A stretch of DNA of 64,000 nt from QHXW01 sp963752965 (lineage in GTDB: Bacteria; Acidobacteriota; Terriglobia; Bryobacterales; Bryobacteraceae), in the NCBI GenBank assembly GCA_963752965.1, contig CAVWAJ010000010.1:558001-622000 (forward strand). Direction: 5' to 3'. Below the pieces are notes generated by a model, which ran no database searches, was not told where the DNA came from, and saw only the letters and a list, made by a program, of their open reading frames with translations. Both the position numbers and the translations under genes were made by a program. Within the stretch, counting starts at the first letter, position 1. Each line of letters starts with the position of its first letter. Below, piece after piece: positions 34,118 to 42,565 of this stretch.

Positions 34118-35208
34118 TTCCCGAGAAACTCCTGGAATACCTCGTTGGATAGCAAGACGCCGCGATCGGTCAGCCGCACCGCGCCGCCTTGTTGTTCAAG
34201 CAAACCGTCTTTCAAAAAACGGCTGATCGGCGCCTCATAGCGCCGCCATTCTTCGACGCTCGGCCGCACGCCTTCCGTGAGGCGCAGCCCCACGAAGAAC
34301 TTTTCTTCCTCGATATTCGCCGTGGCCGACTCCGTTACCGGCGACTCGCGCTCTATATAATCGGTCACCGCCTCCGCGTTCTGCCAGCGCCGCGCCCCGT
34401 CAAACGAATGGGCATCGGCGCCGAATCCCACGTACGGCTCCAGGTGCCAATATTTCAGATTGTGCTTCGATTCCCAACCCGCCCGAGCAAAATTCGAGAT
34501 CTCGTAGCGCCGAATGCCGAGGGCCGCCAGCCGCTCCACCGCCGTTTCGTACAACTCAACGGTCAGCTCTTCAGATGGAATTTGCGGCGCGCCGTAACGC
34601 TGGCCGTTCAGCAACACTTCGCTGCCCAGCCGGCTGTCTTCATCGATCTCGAACATATAGACCGAAACATGCGGCGGATTGAGGCGCTCGATCCAATCGA
34701 GTGACTCCCGCCACGAGGCCGGTGTCTGGCCCGAAAGTCCCGCGATCAGGTCGATATTGATGTTCTCGATCCCGCACTCCCGCAACAGTTCGGCCTCGTG
34801 AGAAACAATCGCGGCCGTGTGTTTGCGTCCTGTCCGGGCAATCTCCCCCTGGACGAAACTCTGCACCCCCAGGCTCACCCGGTTGATCCCGCACTCTCGC
34901 CAGCCGCGTACCCGTTCGAGCGTCAGCGTTCCCGGCGCGGCTTCCATGGTCGCCTCGCTCCATGGTCTGCCGGGCACTGCCACCAGCAAAGCCCCCAGCG
35001 CATCGCCGTCGATCAGGCTCGGTGTGCCGCCGCCCATGTACACAGTCTCTGGCCGCCACTGCCACTGGTGCCGCTCGATCTCCCGCCCGAGCGCGGCCAG
35101 ATATCGCGGTTCCATCTCGCGCGGAAAAACTCCGGACGCAAAGTTGCAGTACGTGCACTTCTGCGCACAAAACGGATACGAGATGTAGACGCCCGCCACT
35201 CCGTCCAT
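34114..35208 (-). CDS. hemW: HemW-like radical SAM protein
   Basis: A radical SAM protein with the cluster motif CAQKCTYCNF near residue 13 (CxxxCxxC), VYMGGGTPSLID, RVSLGVQSF, NINIDLIAGLSGQ and YEISNFARAGWESKHNLKYW. The last is characteristic of the HemN/HemW group, and the C-terminal winged-helix-like part follows. HemW is a heme chaperone; older annotation called these oxygen-independent coproporphyrinogen oxidase. The single Cys after CxxxCxxC that marks true HemN (CxxxCxxCxC) is replaced (YCNF), which favours HemW. I chose ATG at 35208, giving the normal short N-terminus; the longer frame to 35298 runs through a terminator hairpin. The gene is followed by ltaE with an ATGA overlap. Confidence 0.9.
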   Translation of the reverse strand: MDGVAGVYISYPFCAQKCTYCNFASGVFPREMEPRYLAALGREIERHQWQWRPETVYMGGGTPSLIDGDALGALLVAVPGRPWSEATMEAAPGTLTLERVRGWRECGINRVSLGVQSFVQGEIARTGRKHTAAIVSHEAELLRECGIENINIDLIAGLSGQTPASWRESLDWIERLNPPHVSVYMFEIDEDSRLGSEVLLNGQRYGAPQIPSEELTVELYETAVERLAALGIRRYEISNFARAGWESKHNLKYWHLEPYVGFGADAHSFDGARRWQNAEAVTDYIERESPVTESATANIEEEKFFVGLRLTEGVRPSVEEWRRYEAPISRFLKDGLLEQQGGAVRLTDRGVLLSNEVFQEFLGK

Positions 35209-35222
35209 AATAGCCGACAAAC

Positions 35223-35256
35223 AAAAAAAGCCGCCGGAATCGCTCCCGGCGGCTTT
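35223..35256 (-). terminator. Rho-independent terminator of the radical SAM gene
   Basis: On the minus strand an 11-base GC-rich stem (35246-35256 pairing with 35227-35237) with an 8-base loop is followed by a run of seven T (35223-35229, partly in the stem). It starts 23 bases after the stop of the large radical SAM gene and ends before the HemW-like start at 35208. It therefore separates two transcription units on the same strand. Confidence 0.85.
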
Positions 35257-35278
35257 GCTAACGCTGCTGTTGTCAGAA

Positions 35279-37393
35279 CTAATCTCCGAACGACCCAACC
35301 TCTTCCTGCTCTTCAGTTTTCTTGGCAGGCGCGGCGGGTTTTATACCAGCGATCCCGTTCAGTGGCACGAACGCGGCATCAACCTTCTCTTTCAGCACAA
35401 CTTCGCGATACAACTTCATCATGTGCGCATCGTTTGCTGCGTCCTTGCGCATCTTCTCATTCCGCTCGCGGATCTTCTCTTCGCGCGCGGTCTTGGCGAT
35501 TCCCAGCTTGTCCAGATCGTGTTGCACGCCAGCCGCCACCGCTTCTTGATTTAGCACCAGGTGGTGCTCGACCTCAGGCAGCGGAACGCTGTGGTTCCCG
35601 GCAAAAATCTCGTGCCGCCCGCGCTCTTCATACCACTTGGTGAGCGTGGCGGTCATGTGCATCTTCTCCACAATGTTGCGCCAGCCTATGCCCGTGTTGT
35701 AGGCGCAGAAGGAGATCTCACCCTCCTGCGTGGCGTACGGAATGATGCACTGCTCGGTGCGGCGGAAATCGTAGTTGAACAGGTCTTGGAACCACATCCC
35801 CGCGATGAACAGGAAGTTCCAGCGGTCAGCCCGGCGCTTCTGGATGTCTTGCATCGTGCGGTCGCCCGAAACCTTGCCGTAGTTGCGGCCCGTGGCGCCG
35901 AAGCACTTGTCGAATTTCGTCAGCAGGTCCACCAGCCGGAAGTGTGTGGGGGATTTGAACGGGTTGTAGTTACGCAGTAACGAGAGCGCCACGCCTACCA
36001 CGGAAAGGAACCGGCCGCGCGCTGCGTCGTTCACCCGCGCTACATCCTTGGCCAGTTGCTCGGCATTCAGAAACGCTGTGACCGGAGCCCGCTCTTTGGT
36101 TTCTTTGTCGACCATGATGGCCAGGCCGACGCCGCAATTCGGATGGCAGCCGCAGTTCAACTGGCCCCAATCGTGTTGTGGTCCGTGCACCAGGTCCGCC
36201 CAGTCCGAGAACGTGCCCATGAAAGAAATCGGGAACCAGTCGCGCGTCGGTTCGCCAAGGCTCAGCTGATTCTTCAGATCAATCGCTAGGTGCGAAAGCG
36301 TGTACCGCTGCGCGTGCCGGCGTTCGTCGCTGATGGCTTCGTCGCGTCCGGTGAACGAGACCGGCTGGAATGAGCAGAACGAAATCTTCTTGGGATTGTC
36401 CAGCGCGAACTCCACAATGCGTCCCACCTGCTCGTTGTTGATGCCGTTCAGAATCGTGGTCACCGGGACGATCTCGACGCCCGCATTGTGCAGGTTCTCG
36501 ATCGCCTGTAATTTGACATCGAAGAGGTTGCCCACCGCGCGATGCGAATTTGCTGCGTTGCCGATGCCATCGAATTGCAAGTACGCATAACGTAAACCTG
36601 CTTCGGCGGCCTTCTGCGCAAATTCGAGGCTCTTCGCGAACTCGATCCCGTTCGTCGCCGCCTGCACGCTGTTATAACCCACGTGGCGCGAATAGCGGAT
36701 GGCATCCAGGAAGTACGGCGAAAGCGTCGGCTCGCCGCCTGAAAACTGCACCGACATCTGCCGTCTCGGTTTGATCGAAATGGCGTTGTCGAGCATGGTC
36801 TTGATCTCTTCCCAGCTCAATTCGTGCACAAACCCGACCTGGTTGGCGTCCATGAAGCACGGATCGCACATCATGTTGCAACGATTGGTCAAATCGATCG
36901 TCAGCACCGACCCACGCCCGTGCTGGATCGTGCTTGAACCGTGGTGGTGCAGCTTTTCATCATTGTGCGCGCGGATATCCCGGCCTGGGAACACTTCTTC
37001 CAGGTGACGGAAGAATGCCGTGTCGATGGCCATCACATCCTCGAAGTGGCCGTGGACCGGGCAGTCCTTCACCATGAGGATTTGGCCGTCCCGCTCGATG
37101 ATTTTCGCCTTGATTTCGCCGACTTTTTCCTTCAGCAGAATCGTGTAATCCCGTTTCCCGTCCAGTATCTCTTTGCGAATCTCAGGGATACACTTCGGGC
37201 ACAACGAGTCGGTCTCGCGTGGCCAGCCCAGTGGAGGCTTGGTCTTCTGGTAAGACTTCAGCAGAGGCTTGTCCGACCATTTGGGCGTGAAAGACGGATT
37301 CTGATTGATTTGATTGAGCTTATCGAAAACCGTCCAGGCTGCCCCGGCTGCTAACGTCAGTGCTTTCTCGGCGTATTTGATCGGCTTGTGCAT
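35279..37393 (-). CDS. Large radical SAM enzyme of the MJ0619/tetraether-synthase (Tes) type
   Basis: A 704-aa protein. The N-terminus has a metal-ribbon motif SLCPKC near residue 64, an insert, then VKDCPVHGHFEDVMAID, as in MJ0619/Tes proteins. The radical SAM core starts with LTNRCNMMCDPCF (CxxxCxxC), followed by QFSGGEPTLSPYF. Further Cys clusters are LNCGCHPNCGVG and FDKCFGATG. The region FRRTEQCIIPYATQEGEISF followed by CAYNTG matches the family's C-terminal pattern. A charged ~80-residue tail follows. Archaeal Tes joins lipid tails to make membrane-spanning tetraethers, and bacterial relatives were proposed to make membrane-spanning fatty acids such as iso-diabolic acid of acidobacteria. 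Function here is inferred from family resemblance. GAGGA precedes the ATG. Confidence 0.78.
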   Translation of the reverse strand: MHKPIKYAEKALTLAAGAAWTVFDKLNQINQNPSFTPKWSDKPLLKSYQKTKPPLGWPRETDSLCPKCIPEIRKEILDGKRDYTILLKEKVGEIKAKIIERDGQILMVKDCPVHGHFEDVMAIDTAFFRHLEEVFPGRDIRAHNDEKLHHHGSSTIQHGRGSVLTIDLTNRCNMMCDPCFMDANQVGFVHELSWEEIKTMLDNAISIKPRRQMSVQFSGGEPTLSPYFLDAIRYSRHVGYNSVQAATNGIEFAKSLEFAQKAAEAGLRYAYLQFDGIGNAANSHRAVGNLFDVKLQAIENLHNAGVEIVPVTTILNGINNEQVGRIVEFALDNPKKISFCSFQPVSFTGRDEAISDERRHAQRYTLSHLAIDLKNQLSLGEPTRDWFPISFMGTFSDWADLVHGPQHDWGQLNCGCHPNCGVGLAIMVDKETKERAPVTAFLNAEQLAKDVARVNDAARGRFLSVVGVALSLLRNYNPFKSPTHFRLVDLLTKFDKCFGATGRNYGKVSGDRTMQDIQKRRADRWNFLFIAGMWFQDLFNYDFRRTEQCIIPYATQEGEISFCAYNTGIGWRNIVEKMHMTATLTKWYEERGRHEIFAGNHSVPLPEVEHHLVLNQEAVAAGVQHDLDKLGIAKTAREEKIRERNEKMRKDAANDAHMMKLYREVVLKEKVDAAFVPLNGIAGIKPAAPAKKTEEQEEVGSFGD

Positions 37394-37413
37394 ATCCTCA
37401 CTCTTATGTTTCG

Positions 37414-37443
37414 ATTACAAACACTTGTCTGACTTTTTACCAA
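37414..37443 (-). promoter_or_regulatory. Candidate promoter of the Tes-like radical SAM gene
   Basis: On the minus strand TTGGTA (37438-37443) and TGTAAT (37414-37419) are separated by 18 bases, matching 4/6 and 5/6 of the sigma70 consensus. Transcription would start near 37407, giving a very short leader before the ATG at 37393. The surrounding 198-base intergenic region is AT-rich relative to the genes. Confidence 0.35.
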
Positions 37444-37591
37444 AGTATAGTCCACGGCCCCGCGGAGGACTATTGGAATGAATTAAGCTGCCTCTTTTCT
37501 TGTCTGTATGGGGATACTCGGTGGTCGAACGGCGCCGTGCTAAGATGCGTTATTTTCCTAGACTATCTAAACAAACCGGGGAGGCCGTAGG

Positions 37592-38551
37592 GTGAGAATA
37601 CTAGTGACGGGCGCGCAAGGATGCATCGGCGCATGGACGGTAAAGGCGCTGCTCGATCGGAACCTTGACGTCGTGGTCTACGATCTAGATCCTCATCCGC
37701 GGCGGCTGGAGCTGATCGCGCCTGTGGAGCAAGTGAGCCGCGTCGCCGTTCGCACGGGCAATATCGAGGACACGGCGCGCGTGAAGTCGCTGGTGAAGGA
37801 CGAAGGCATCACGCACATCGTGCACCTGGCCGCGCGGTTGATGCCGGTTTGCCAGGCGAATCCGGTGGCGGGTGCGCTGGTGAACGTCGTCGGGTGTCTG
37901 AATGTGTTCGAAGCGGCGCGCGATGCGGGCCGTCCGGTGCGAGTGGTTTACGCAAGTTCGTCCGCCGTGTGGGGGCCGGAGGATGCGTATGGCGCGGGGA
38001 AACTCACCGAAGCCGATCCGCTCAAGCCGTCCACGCACTACGGCGTGTTCAAGCAAACCAACGAAGGCAACGCACGCGTCTTCTACCAGGCCAACGGGAT
38101 TTCGAGTATCGGGTTGCGGCCGTGGACCGTTTACGGTGTGGGCCGTGACTCCGGGCTCACCGCGGATCCCACGCTTGCCATGAAGGCCGTGGCGCTAGGC
38201 CGGCCGTTTCAAATCCGCGTTACCGGACATATGGATCTGCAATACGTGGAAGACGTGGCGGAGGCTTTCGTGCGCTCAGCGCTCTCGCCACTCGAAGGCG
38301 CACACGTCTTCAATCTGGAGGGCGCGGTGATCACGATGGCCGATCTGATTGAAGAGCTGGAGCGCCAACATCCCGGCGCGGCGAAGCTCATCACTGCGAA
38401 TGGGCCCGCGGTTCCGGTTGCGTATCGCATGGATGGCGCGCAGCTCCGCGCGCATATCACTGGAATTCCGCAGACGCCATTGGCGCGTGGTATCCGCCAA
38501 ACTCTGGATCTTTTCGCACAGTTGGCGGCACAAGACCGTTTGAATGAATAG
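37592..38551 (+). CDS. NAD(P)-dependent nucleotide-sugar epimerase/dehydratase
   Basis: An extended SDR of 319 aa. MRILVTGAQGCIGAWTVKAL is the TGxxGxxG cofactor loop, followed by IVHLAARLMPVCQANPVAGA, VVYASSSAVWGPEDAYG and the THYGVFKQTNEG region where the catalytic YxxxK reads YGVFK. GLRPWTVYGVGRDSGLT and DLQYVEDVAEAF complete the pattern. GGGGAGG at 37578-37584 precedes the GTG start by seven bases. The family acts on nucleotide sugars or related hydroxy-acid substrates. It is divergent from the Tes-like gene and stands alone; specificity is unknown. Confidence 0.85.
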   Translation: MRILVTGAQGCIGAWTVKALLDRNLDVVVYDLDPHPRRLELIAPVEQVSRVAVRTGNIEDTARVKSLVKDEGITHIVHLAARLMPVCQANPVAGALVNVVGCLNVFEAARDAGRPVRVVYASSSAVWGPEDAYGAGKLTEADPLKPSTHYGVFKQTNEGNARVFYQANGISSIGLRPWTVYGVGRDSGLTADPTLAMKAVALGRPFQIRVTGHMDLQYVEDVAEAFVRSALSPLEGAHVFNLEGAVITMADLIEELERQHPGAAKLITANGPAVPVAYRMDGAQLRAHITGIPQTPLARGIRQTLDLFAQLAAQDRLNE

Positions 38552-38683
38552 GGCGCTGTGCTATAGAGCGCTATGCTAACGTTGTGTGACGCTCTCCCCA
38601 CAGGAGTGATACAAACGGATGGTTCGATATCCTGAAGCGCCCAGGATTTTAGCCGCCGGCGGTCTGATCGAGGTGACGATCTG

Positions 38684-40252
38684 ATGACTACGCCGGGAAA
38701 ACGTAAGGCACGGCCCGTGCCGACGATACGCCTACTCCCGGGCGACATCGCGAAGCCCATGTTGATTGTGGACGCGGAAACGTTCGCGATCCTGGAAGCC
38801 AATCCGGCTGCCACGCTCAAGTATGGCTATAGTCTGCCGGAGTTCCGGAGCATGCGGCTCAGCGACCTGGTCGCTCTCGACGATCGCGCTCGTTTCGATG
38901 AACTGACTCAGACGGGCGGCTTCGGATTGGCGGATTTCTGCGACATCCACCACGTTCTCAAGAATGGAAAGTCCATCGAAGTGGACATGGCGGTGCATTG
39001 GATTGAATACGCCGGCAAGATAGCAGGGCTGGTTGTGCCTCAGGATGGTTCGGGGCGAAGGCAGCTCGAGGAGCAACTCCGGCAGGCGCAAAAGATGGAG
39101 GCCGTGGGCATGCTGGCGGGAGGCATCGCGCATGACTTCAACAACCTGATCACCATCATCAACGGTTATAGCCAGATGGTGCTCGGCAATCTTCTCGCGA
39201 ACGACGAGAATCGCAGCTCCGTCGAGCAGATTATGAAAGCCGGGGAGCGCGCGGCGGAGTTGACCCGGCAGTTGCTCACCTTCAGCCGGCGGCAGGTGGC
39301 GCGGCCCAAGGCTCTCGATTTGAACACCGTGGTTGCGTCAACCGCGGTGATGCTGCGGCGGCTGATCGGCGAGCACATTGAACTGCGCATCGTGGAAGGG
39401 CCCGACCTGGGCAAAGTACATGCCGACCCTGGCCAGCTCGAGCATGTGATTTTGAATCTGGCGGTGAATTCGCGCGACGCCATGCCCAACGGCGGCACGC
39501 TGATCCTCGAGACGCAGAATGTGGAGATGGAAGAGCCATGCGCCGGGTCGAACGTCAAGATCGCGCCGGGGCGATATGTGATGTTGGCCGTAACCGATAC
39601 CGGGACCGGCATGGACGAGCAGACGCGGTCGCATTTGTTTGAGCCATTTTTTACGACCAAGGCGCAAGGTCATGGCACGGGTTTGGGGCTCTCGACGGCT
39701 TACGGAATCGTGAAGCAAAGCAACGGCGAGATTGTGATTTATAGCGAGCCGGAGCAGGGAACCTGCGTCAAGATTTATTTCCCGGCGGTGGCGGAAGCGG
39801 CCGTCGAGGACCCGGGCGAGAATATTCCCGAGCCAGTGTTATCGGGAACAGAAACGATTCTGCTGGTGGAGGACGAAGAGGCAGTGCGCAAGCTGGTGCG
39901 CCGGACTCTGGAGCAGCAGGGCTACAAGATGGTGGTCGCGGCCAGCGGAACGGAAGCTTTAGAACTGGCGCAAAACCACCCCGGCCGCATTCAACTGGTG
40001 ATCACCGACGTGGTCATGCCGCAGATGGGTGGCCAGCAGCTGGCGGGACGCTTGAAAGCACTGCGCCCGGATATTCAGGTGCTGTACGTCTCGGGTTACA
40101 CAGAAAGTGCCGTGGTGAGCAATGGAAGTCTGGCCAAGGGCGACACATTCCTACAGAAGCCGTTCACGCCGCTAGCTCTCATGCGGTGTGTGCGTGGCCT
40201 ATTGGACAAGGCGCAGGGTGCGCCGGGTAAGACCGAGAGTTGCAATTCCTGA
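38684..40252 (+). CDS. Hybrid PAS histidine kinase with C-terminal receiver
   Basis: A 522-aa cytoplasmic hybrid kinase. A PAS domain (~20-125) precedes a HisKA domain with the FixL/NtrB-like H-box GMLAGGIAHDFNNLITIING. The HATPase domain has HVILNLAVNSRDAMPNGG, VTDTGTGMDEQTRSHLFEPF and GTGLGLSTAYGIVKQS. A receiver domain (~390-510) has ILLVEDEEAVRKLVRRTL, VITDVVMPQMGG and the C-terminal LQKPFTP (Lys). GAGGTG eight bases before the ATG supports the start. This architecture is common in soil bacteria; phosphoryl transfer to an external partner is expected. No cognate output gene is adjacent. Confidence 0.92.
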   Translation: MTTPGKRKARPVPTIRLLPGDIAKPMLIVDAETFAILEANPAATLKYGYSLPEFRSMRLSDLVALDDRARFDELTQTGGFGLADFCDIHHVLKNGKSIEVDMAVHWIEYAGKIAGLVVPQDGSGRRQLEEQLRQAQKMEAVGMLAGGIAHDFNNLITIINGYSQMVLGNLLANDENRSSVEQIMKAGERAAELTRQLLTFSRRQVARPKALDLNTVVASTAVMLRRLIGEHIELRIVEGPDLGKVHADPGQLEHVILNLAVNSRDAMPNGGTLILETQNVEMEEPCAGSNVKIAPGRYVMLAVTDTGTGMDEQTRSHLFEPFFTTKAQGHGTGLGLSTAYGIVKQSNGEIVIYSEPEQGTCVKIYFPAVAEAAVEDPGENIPEPVLSGTETILLVEDEEAVRKLVRRTLEQQGYKMVVAASGTEALELAQNHPGRIQLVITDVVMPQMGGQQLAGRLKALRPDIQVLYVSGYTESAVVSNGSLAKGDTFLQKPFTPLALMRCVRGLLDKAQGAPGKTESCNS

Positions 40253-40255
40253 CGG

Positions 40256-40651
40256 TTACTTTTTGTGCTTATGCCCGCCTGAACCCCCACCCGATCCTGT
40301 TTGCCAGTCATCCGAAGCACTAATTCCGCCCTCGTTCGAAGTGACATCAATTTTTTGAAATGAGAAGTCGATCTGTTCCAGCTCGTTGGTGACGGTCTGC
40401 TCAGTGACCTTCGCATTTTGCAAATGGACTTGTCCGCCCGAAGGGGTTGTGACGGTCACTTTCGGGATCACGTATTGACATGTTTTGGCTGCCGATATTT
40501 GAGGGGAGAGCGCGTCAGTCCTCCGAATCAGGATCAGCTCGCGGTTCCCGTAAGTCTCAGCCCGTTGCAGCGACCCGGCCAAATGCCAATGTCCTCCCAG
40601 GCTTTGGTGGGGCATGTGCGTGAAGAAGGGCGGAAGCTGATTCGTCATCAT
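40256..40651 (-). CDS. Possible Hcp-like (type VI tube family) orphan protein
   Basis: A small protein (131 aa from the ATG at 40651; a GTG at 40714 would add 21). The central and C-terminal parts resemble Hcp/DUF796: RELILIRRTDALSPQISAAK matches the 'DKASP' region, VHLQNAKVTEQ the strand before the loop, and EQIDFSFQKIDVTSNEGG the 'EEVSFSYQKIEW' strand. The N-terminal third does not match clearly, and the protein ends in SGGGSGGHKHKK. No other type VI secretion gene is in the window. It may be an orphan Hcp, a diverged Hcp-fold protein or a remnant. AAGGAG lies 14 bases upstream of 40651, too far for a strong site. Assignment rests on my pattern recognition only. Confidence 0.45.
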   Translation of the reverse strand: MMTNQLPPFFTHMPHQSLGGHWHLAGSLQRAETYGNRELILIRRTDALSPQISAAKTCQYVIPKVTVTTPSGGQVHLQNAKVTEQTVTNELEQIDFSFQKIDVTSNEGGISASDDWQTGSGGGSGGHKHKK

Positions 40652-40793
40652 GTTGCGGCCCGCGGCTCCTTTCGTCCTAACACCAGAGCAAGCTGGCTGC
40701 CGTTGCATCATCACGGTAAGTTTGAAGGGAAACCACTGAGCTGCCGTGAGATCGAAAACGGTAACGCATTTCGCCCGAAGGCGGGCACTATCT

Positions 40794-40824
40794 GAACGGA
40801 TAGTCCGCGGGCAGAACGGATAGT
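40794..40824. repeat. Tandem 11-base repeat GAACGGATAGT
   Basis: GAACGGATAGT occurs at 40794-40804 and again at 40814-40824, with a 20-base period. GCGGGCA precedes the second copy at 40807-40813 and also stands before the first at 40781-40787. The stretch lies between the prepilin peptidase stop and the Hcp-like gene. Two turns of helix between copies would suit a regulator, but two copies are weak evidence. Confidence 0.4.
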
Positions 40825-40834
40825 TACTTACCTC

Positions 40835-41665
40835 TTACAGCAGGCCCCAGTACCAGTGAATCACCGGTGCGCCGGCAAGGGCCACGATGATTCCGGCGAA
40901 TCCGAGAAACGCTCCGAACGGTAGTTCGTAGGTGGCGGCGTCTTTCTTGGCCACGTAGATATAGATGATGCCGATCACCGAGCCGGCCACGGAGCCGAGC
41001 ACGAGCGTAAGCAGCGTGGCGCGCAGGCCGAGGAAAGCGCCGAGCATGGCCATCATCTTCACGTCGCCCAATCCGAGCCCCTCTTTGTGGCGGATCTTTT
41101 CGAACAGCAGGCCGCCCAGGGCCAGCAGGCTCGCGGGCAGTACCGCGCCAGTGAGGGATTCGGCGACGGACGCCCACTGCGGGCTGGGCCGGAAGCCCGC
41201 GATCGATAGCGCTATGCGGGCCACGATGTCATCGACCGGCACGAACCAGGCGAAGATGAGGCCGACCACGGTTCCGCCGAGAGTGAACTCATCCGGAAGG
41301 ATGAGGGATTCGAGATCGGTGAAGGTGAGGCCGACCAGCAGCGCGCAGAGCACACACAGCTTGACAGCCATTCCGGTTGGCCCCAAAGCCGCGACAATCA
41401 TAAGGAACAATGCGGCGGTGAGAAGCTCAACGATCGCGTAGCGTGCGGAAATCGGCTCGCGGCAATAGCGGCAGCGGCGTCCGAGGAGAAAATAACTCAG
41501 CACCGGAATGTTGTCATACCAGGCGATCTGGTGCTGGCACGCGGGACAAAACGATCGCGACGGCCGGACCACCGAGAGGTCGCGGGGTAGGCGATAGATG
41601 CATACGTTGAGGAAGCTGCCGATGAGCAAGCCGGCGACGATGGCGATGAGATCGGCGGCAATCAT
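40835..41665 (-). CDS. pilD: Prepilin peptidase / N-methyltransferase (A24)
   Basis: A membrane aspartic protease that trims and methylates type IV prepilins or type II secretion pseudopilins. The N-terminal part has LIGSFLNVCIYRLPRDLSVV and two CxxC pairs (FCPACQHQIAWYDNIPVLSY, CRYCREPISARY), the zinc-binding methyltransferase region. Catalytic Asp residues are in LTFTDLESLILPDEF and GLGLGDVKMMAMLGAFLG (GxGD). Length 276 aa and about eight membrane helices are normal. The ATG overlaps the stop of the GT4 gene (ATGA). No pilin gene is in the window. Being the last gene of a glycosyltransferase row is an unusual location. Confidence 0.93.
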   Translation of the reverse strand: MIAADLIAIVAGLLIGSFLNVCIYRLPRDLSVVRPSRSFCPACQHQIAWYDNIPVLSYFLLGRRCRYCREPISARYAIVELLTAALFLMIVAALGPTGMAVKLCVLCALLVGLTFTDLESLILPDEFTLGGTVVGLIFAWFVPVDDIVARIALSIAGFRPSPQWASVAESLTGAVLPASLLALGGLLFEKIRHKEGLGLGDVKMMAMLGAFLGLRATLLTLVLGSVAGSVIGIIYIYVAKKDAATYELPFGAFLGFAGIIVALAGAPVIHWYWGLL

Positions 41666-42549
41666 GCGATAGCCTCGTAGACGGCAAGCGTATCGTTCAC
41701 CATGCGATCGACGGAAAACCGTTGCTCGACCGTCTTGCGTGCATTGTGGCCGAGGGATCGGGCGAACTCCTGATCTTTGGCGAGTCGGCGAAGTGCGCTG
41801 GCGATGGCTTCCGGGGTGTTCTCGGTGAGCAGGCCGGTGCGCTCATGCTGCACGATCTCAACCAGTCCGCCGGCCTTGCTCGCGATCACGGGAACACCGG
41901 CCGCCATGGCGAGGAGCGCCGCCGATCCGAGTCCCTCGGAATATGTGATGTAGAGAAGTACGCCAGCGTGTGCGAGATCGTTTTCGATGTTGTTTGAAAC
42001 GCGCGCCATTTTGCCGGCGAGCTTCACGCCGGCAAGAGCGAGCTCCATGCCCTTGAGGGGATCGTGGCTCTCCGGGATAAGAATGTCGACGCCTTCCGAG
42101 CGTGGCTGCATCGGCACGCCATCATACACCACGGTGATTCGCGAGAACGCGATTCCGGCATCGAGCAGCGTGTGACGGACAAATTTGGAGACGGCAATGT
42201 AGTGCGTGGCGCGTCGGTACTTCCAACCGGAAAAGCGGTTCTTGTGCACCGGAAAAGCCACGCGGCGCGAAACCACCAGGCGCAACGGCGCAAGCAGCGC
42301 GGCAATCGTGTGGGAGCGTGCGTCGTGAGCGTGGGTGATATCTGCAACGCGCGCACCTCGCAGCAGAGGATGGAAATTCAATGGCTGGACCTCGATCTCA
42401 CGCCGCTGCGCCTCGGCGAACAAGGGCGCATCAGCACGCGCGACGAGAACGCTGCGATGATTTCTGGCGCGCAGGCCTTCGATGAGGCGCAATACCTGCC
42501 ATTGGCCGCCGCGCATTTCGGTTCCGGAATCGATGTGCAGAATGTGCAT
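41662..42549 (-). CDS. Short GT4-family glycosyltransferase
   Basis: A GT-B enzyme of 295 aa. N-terminal MHILHIDSGTEMRGGQWQVL and HAHDARSHTIAALLA, linker AVSKFVRHTLLDAG and VVYDGVP, and the C-terminal donor site YSEGLGSAALLAMAAGVPVI with ASKAGGLVEIV (E-x7-E pattern). Between VVYDGVP and YSEGLG only about 50 residues remain, where relatives have about 100, so the second Rossmann domain is shortened; this accounts for the small size. It may still be active because the donor-binding helix is intact. It lies between the GT2 gene (16 bases) and pilD (ATGA overlap). Role: sugar transfer to envelope glycans or LPS-like lipids. Confidence 0.83.
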   Translation of the reverse strand: MHILHIDSGTEMRGGQWQVLRLIEGLRARNHRSVLVARADAPLFAEAQRREIEVQPLNFHPLLRGARVADITHAHDARSHTIAALLAPLRLVVSRRVAFPVHKNRFSGWKYRRATHYIAVSKFVRHTLLDAGIAFSRITVVYDGVPMQPRSEGVDILIPESHDPLKGMELALAGVKLAGKMARVSNNIENDLAHAGVLLYITYSEGLGSAALLAMAAGVPVIASKAGGLVEIVQHERTGLLTENTPEAIASALRRLAKDQEFARSLGHNARKTVEQRFSVDRMVNDTLAVYEAIA

Positions 42550-42565
42550 GGGCGGGCGCTTCGAT

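Noticed and set aside
38552..38683. Possible terminator after the epimerase gene (AGAGCG/CGCTCT)
   Set aside because: The stem is only six bases with a long loop and no T-run.
40418..40795. Plus-strand frame opposite the Hcp-like gene, briefly considered as a HicA-like toxin
   Set aside because: Only a weak GS...HH pattern, no conserved HicA His in context and no HicB partner.
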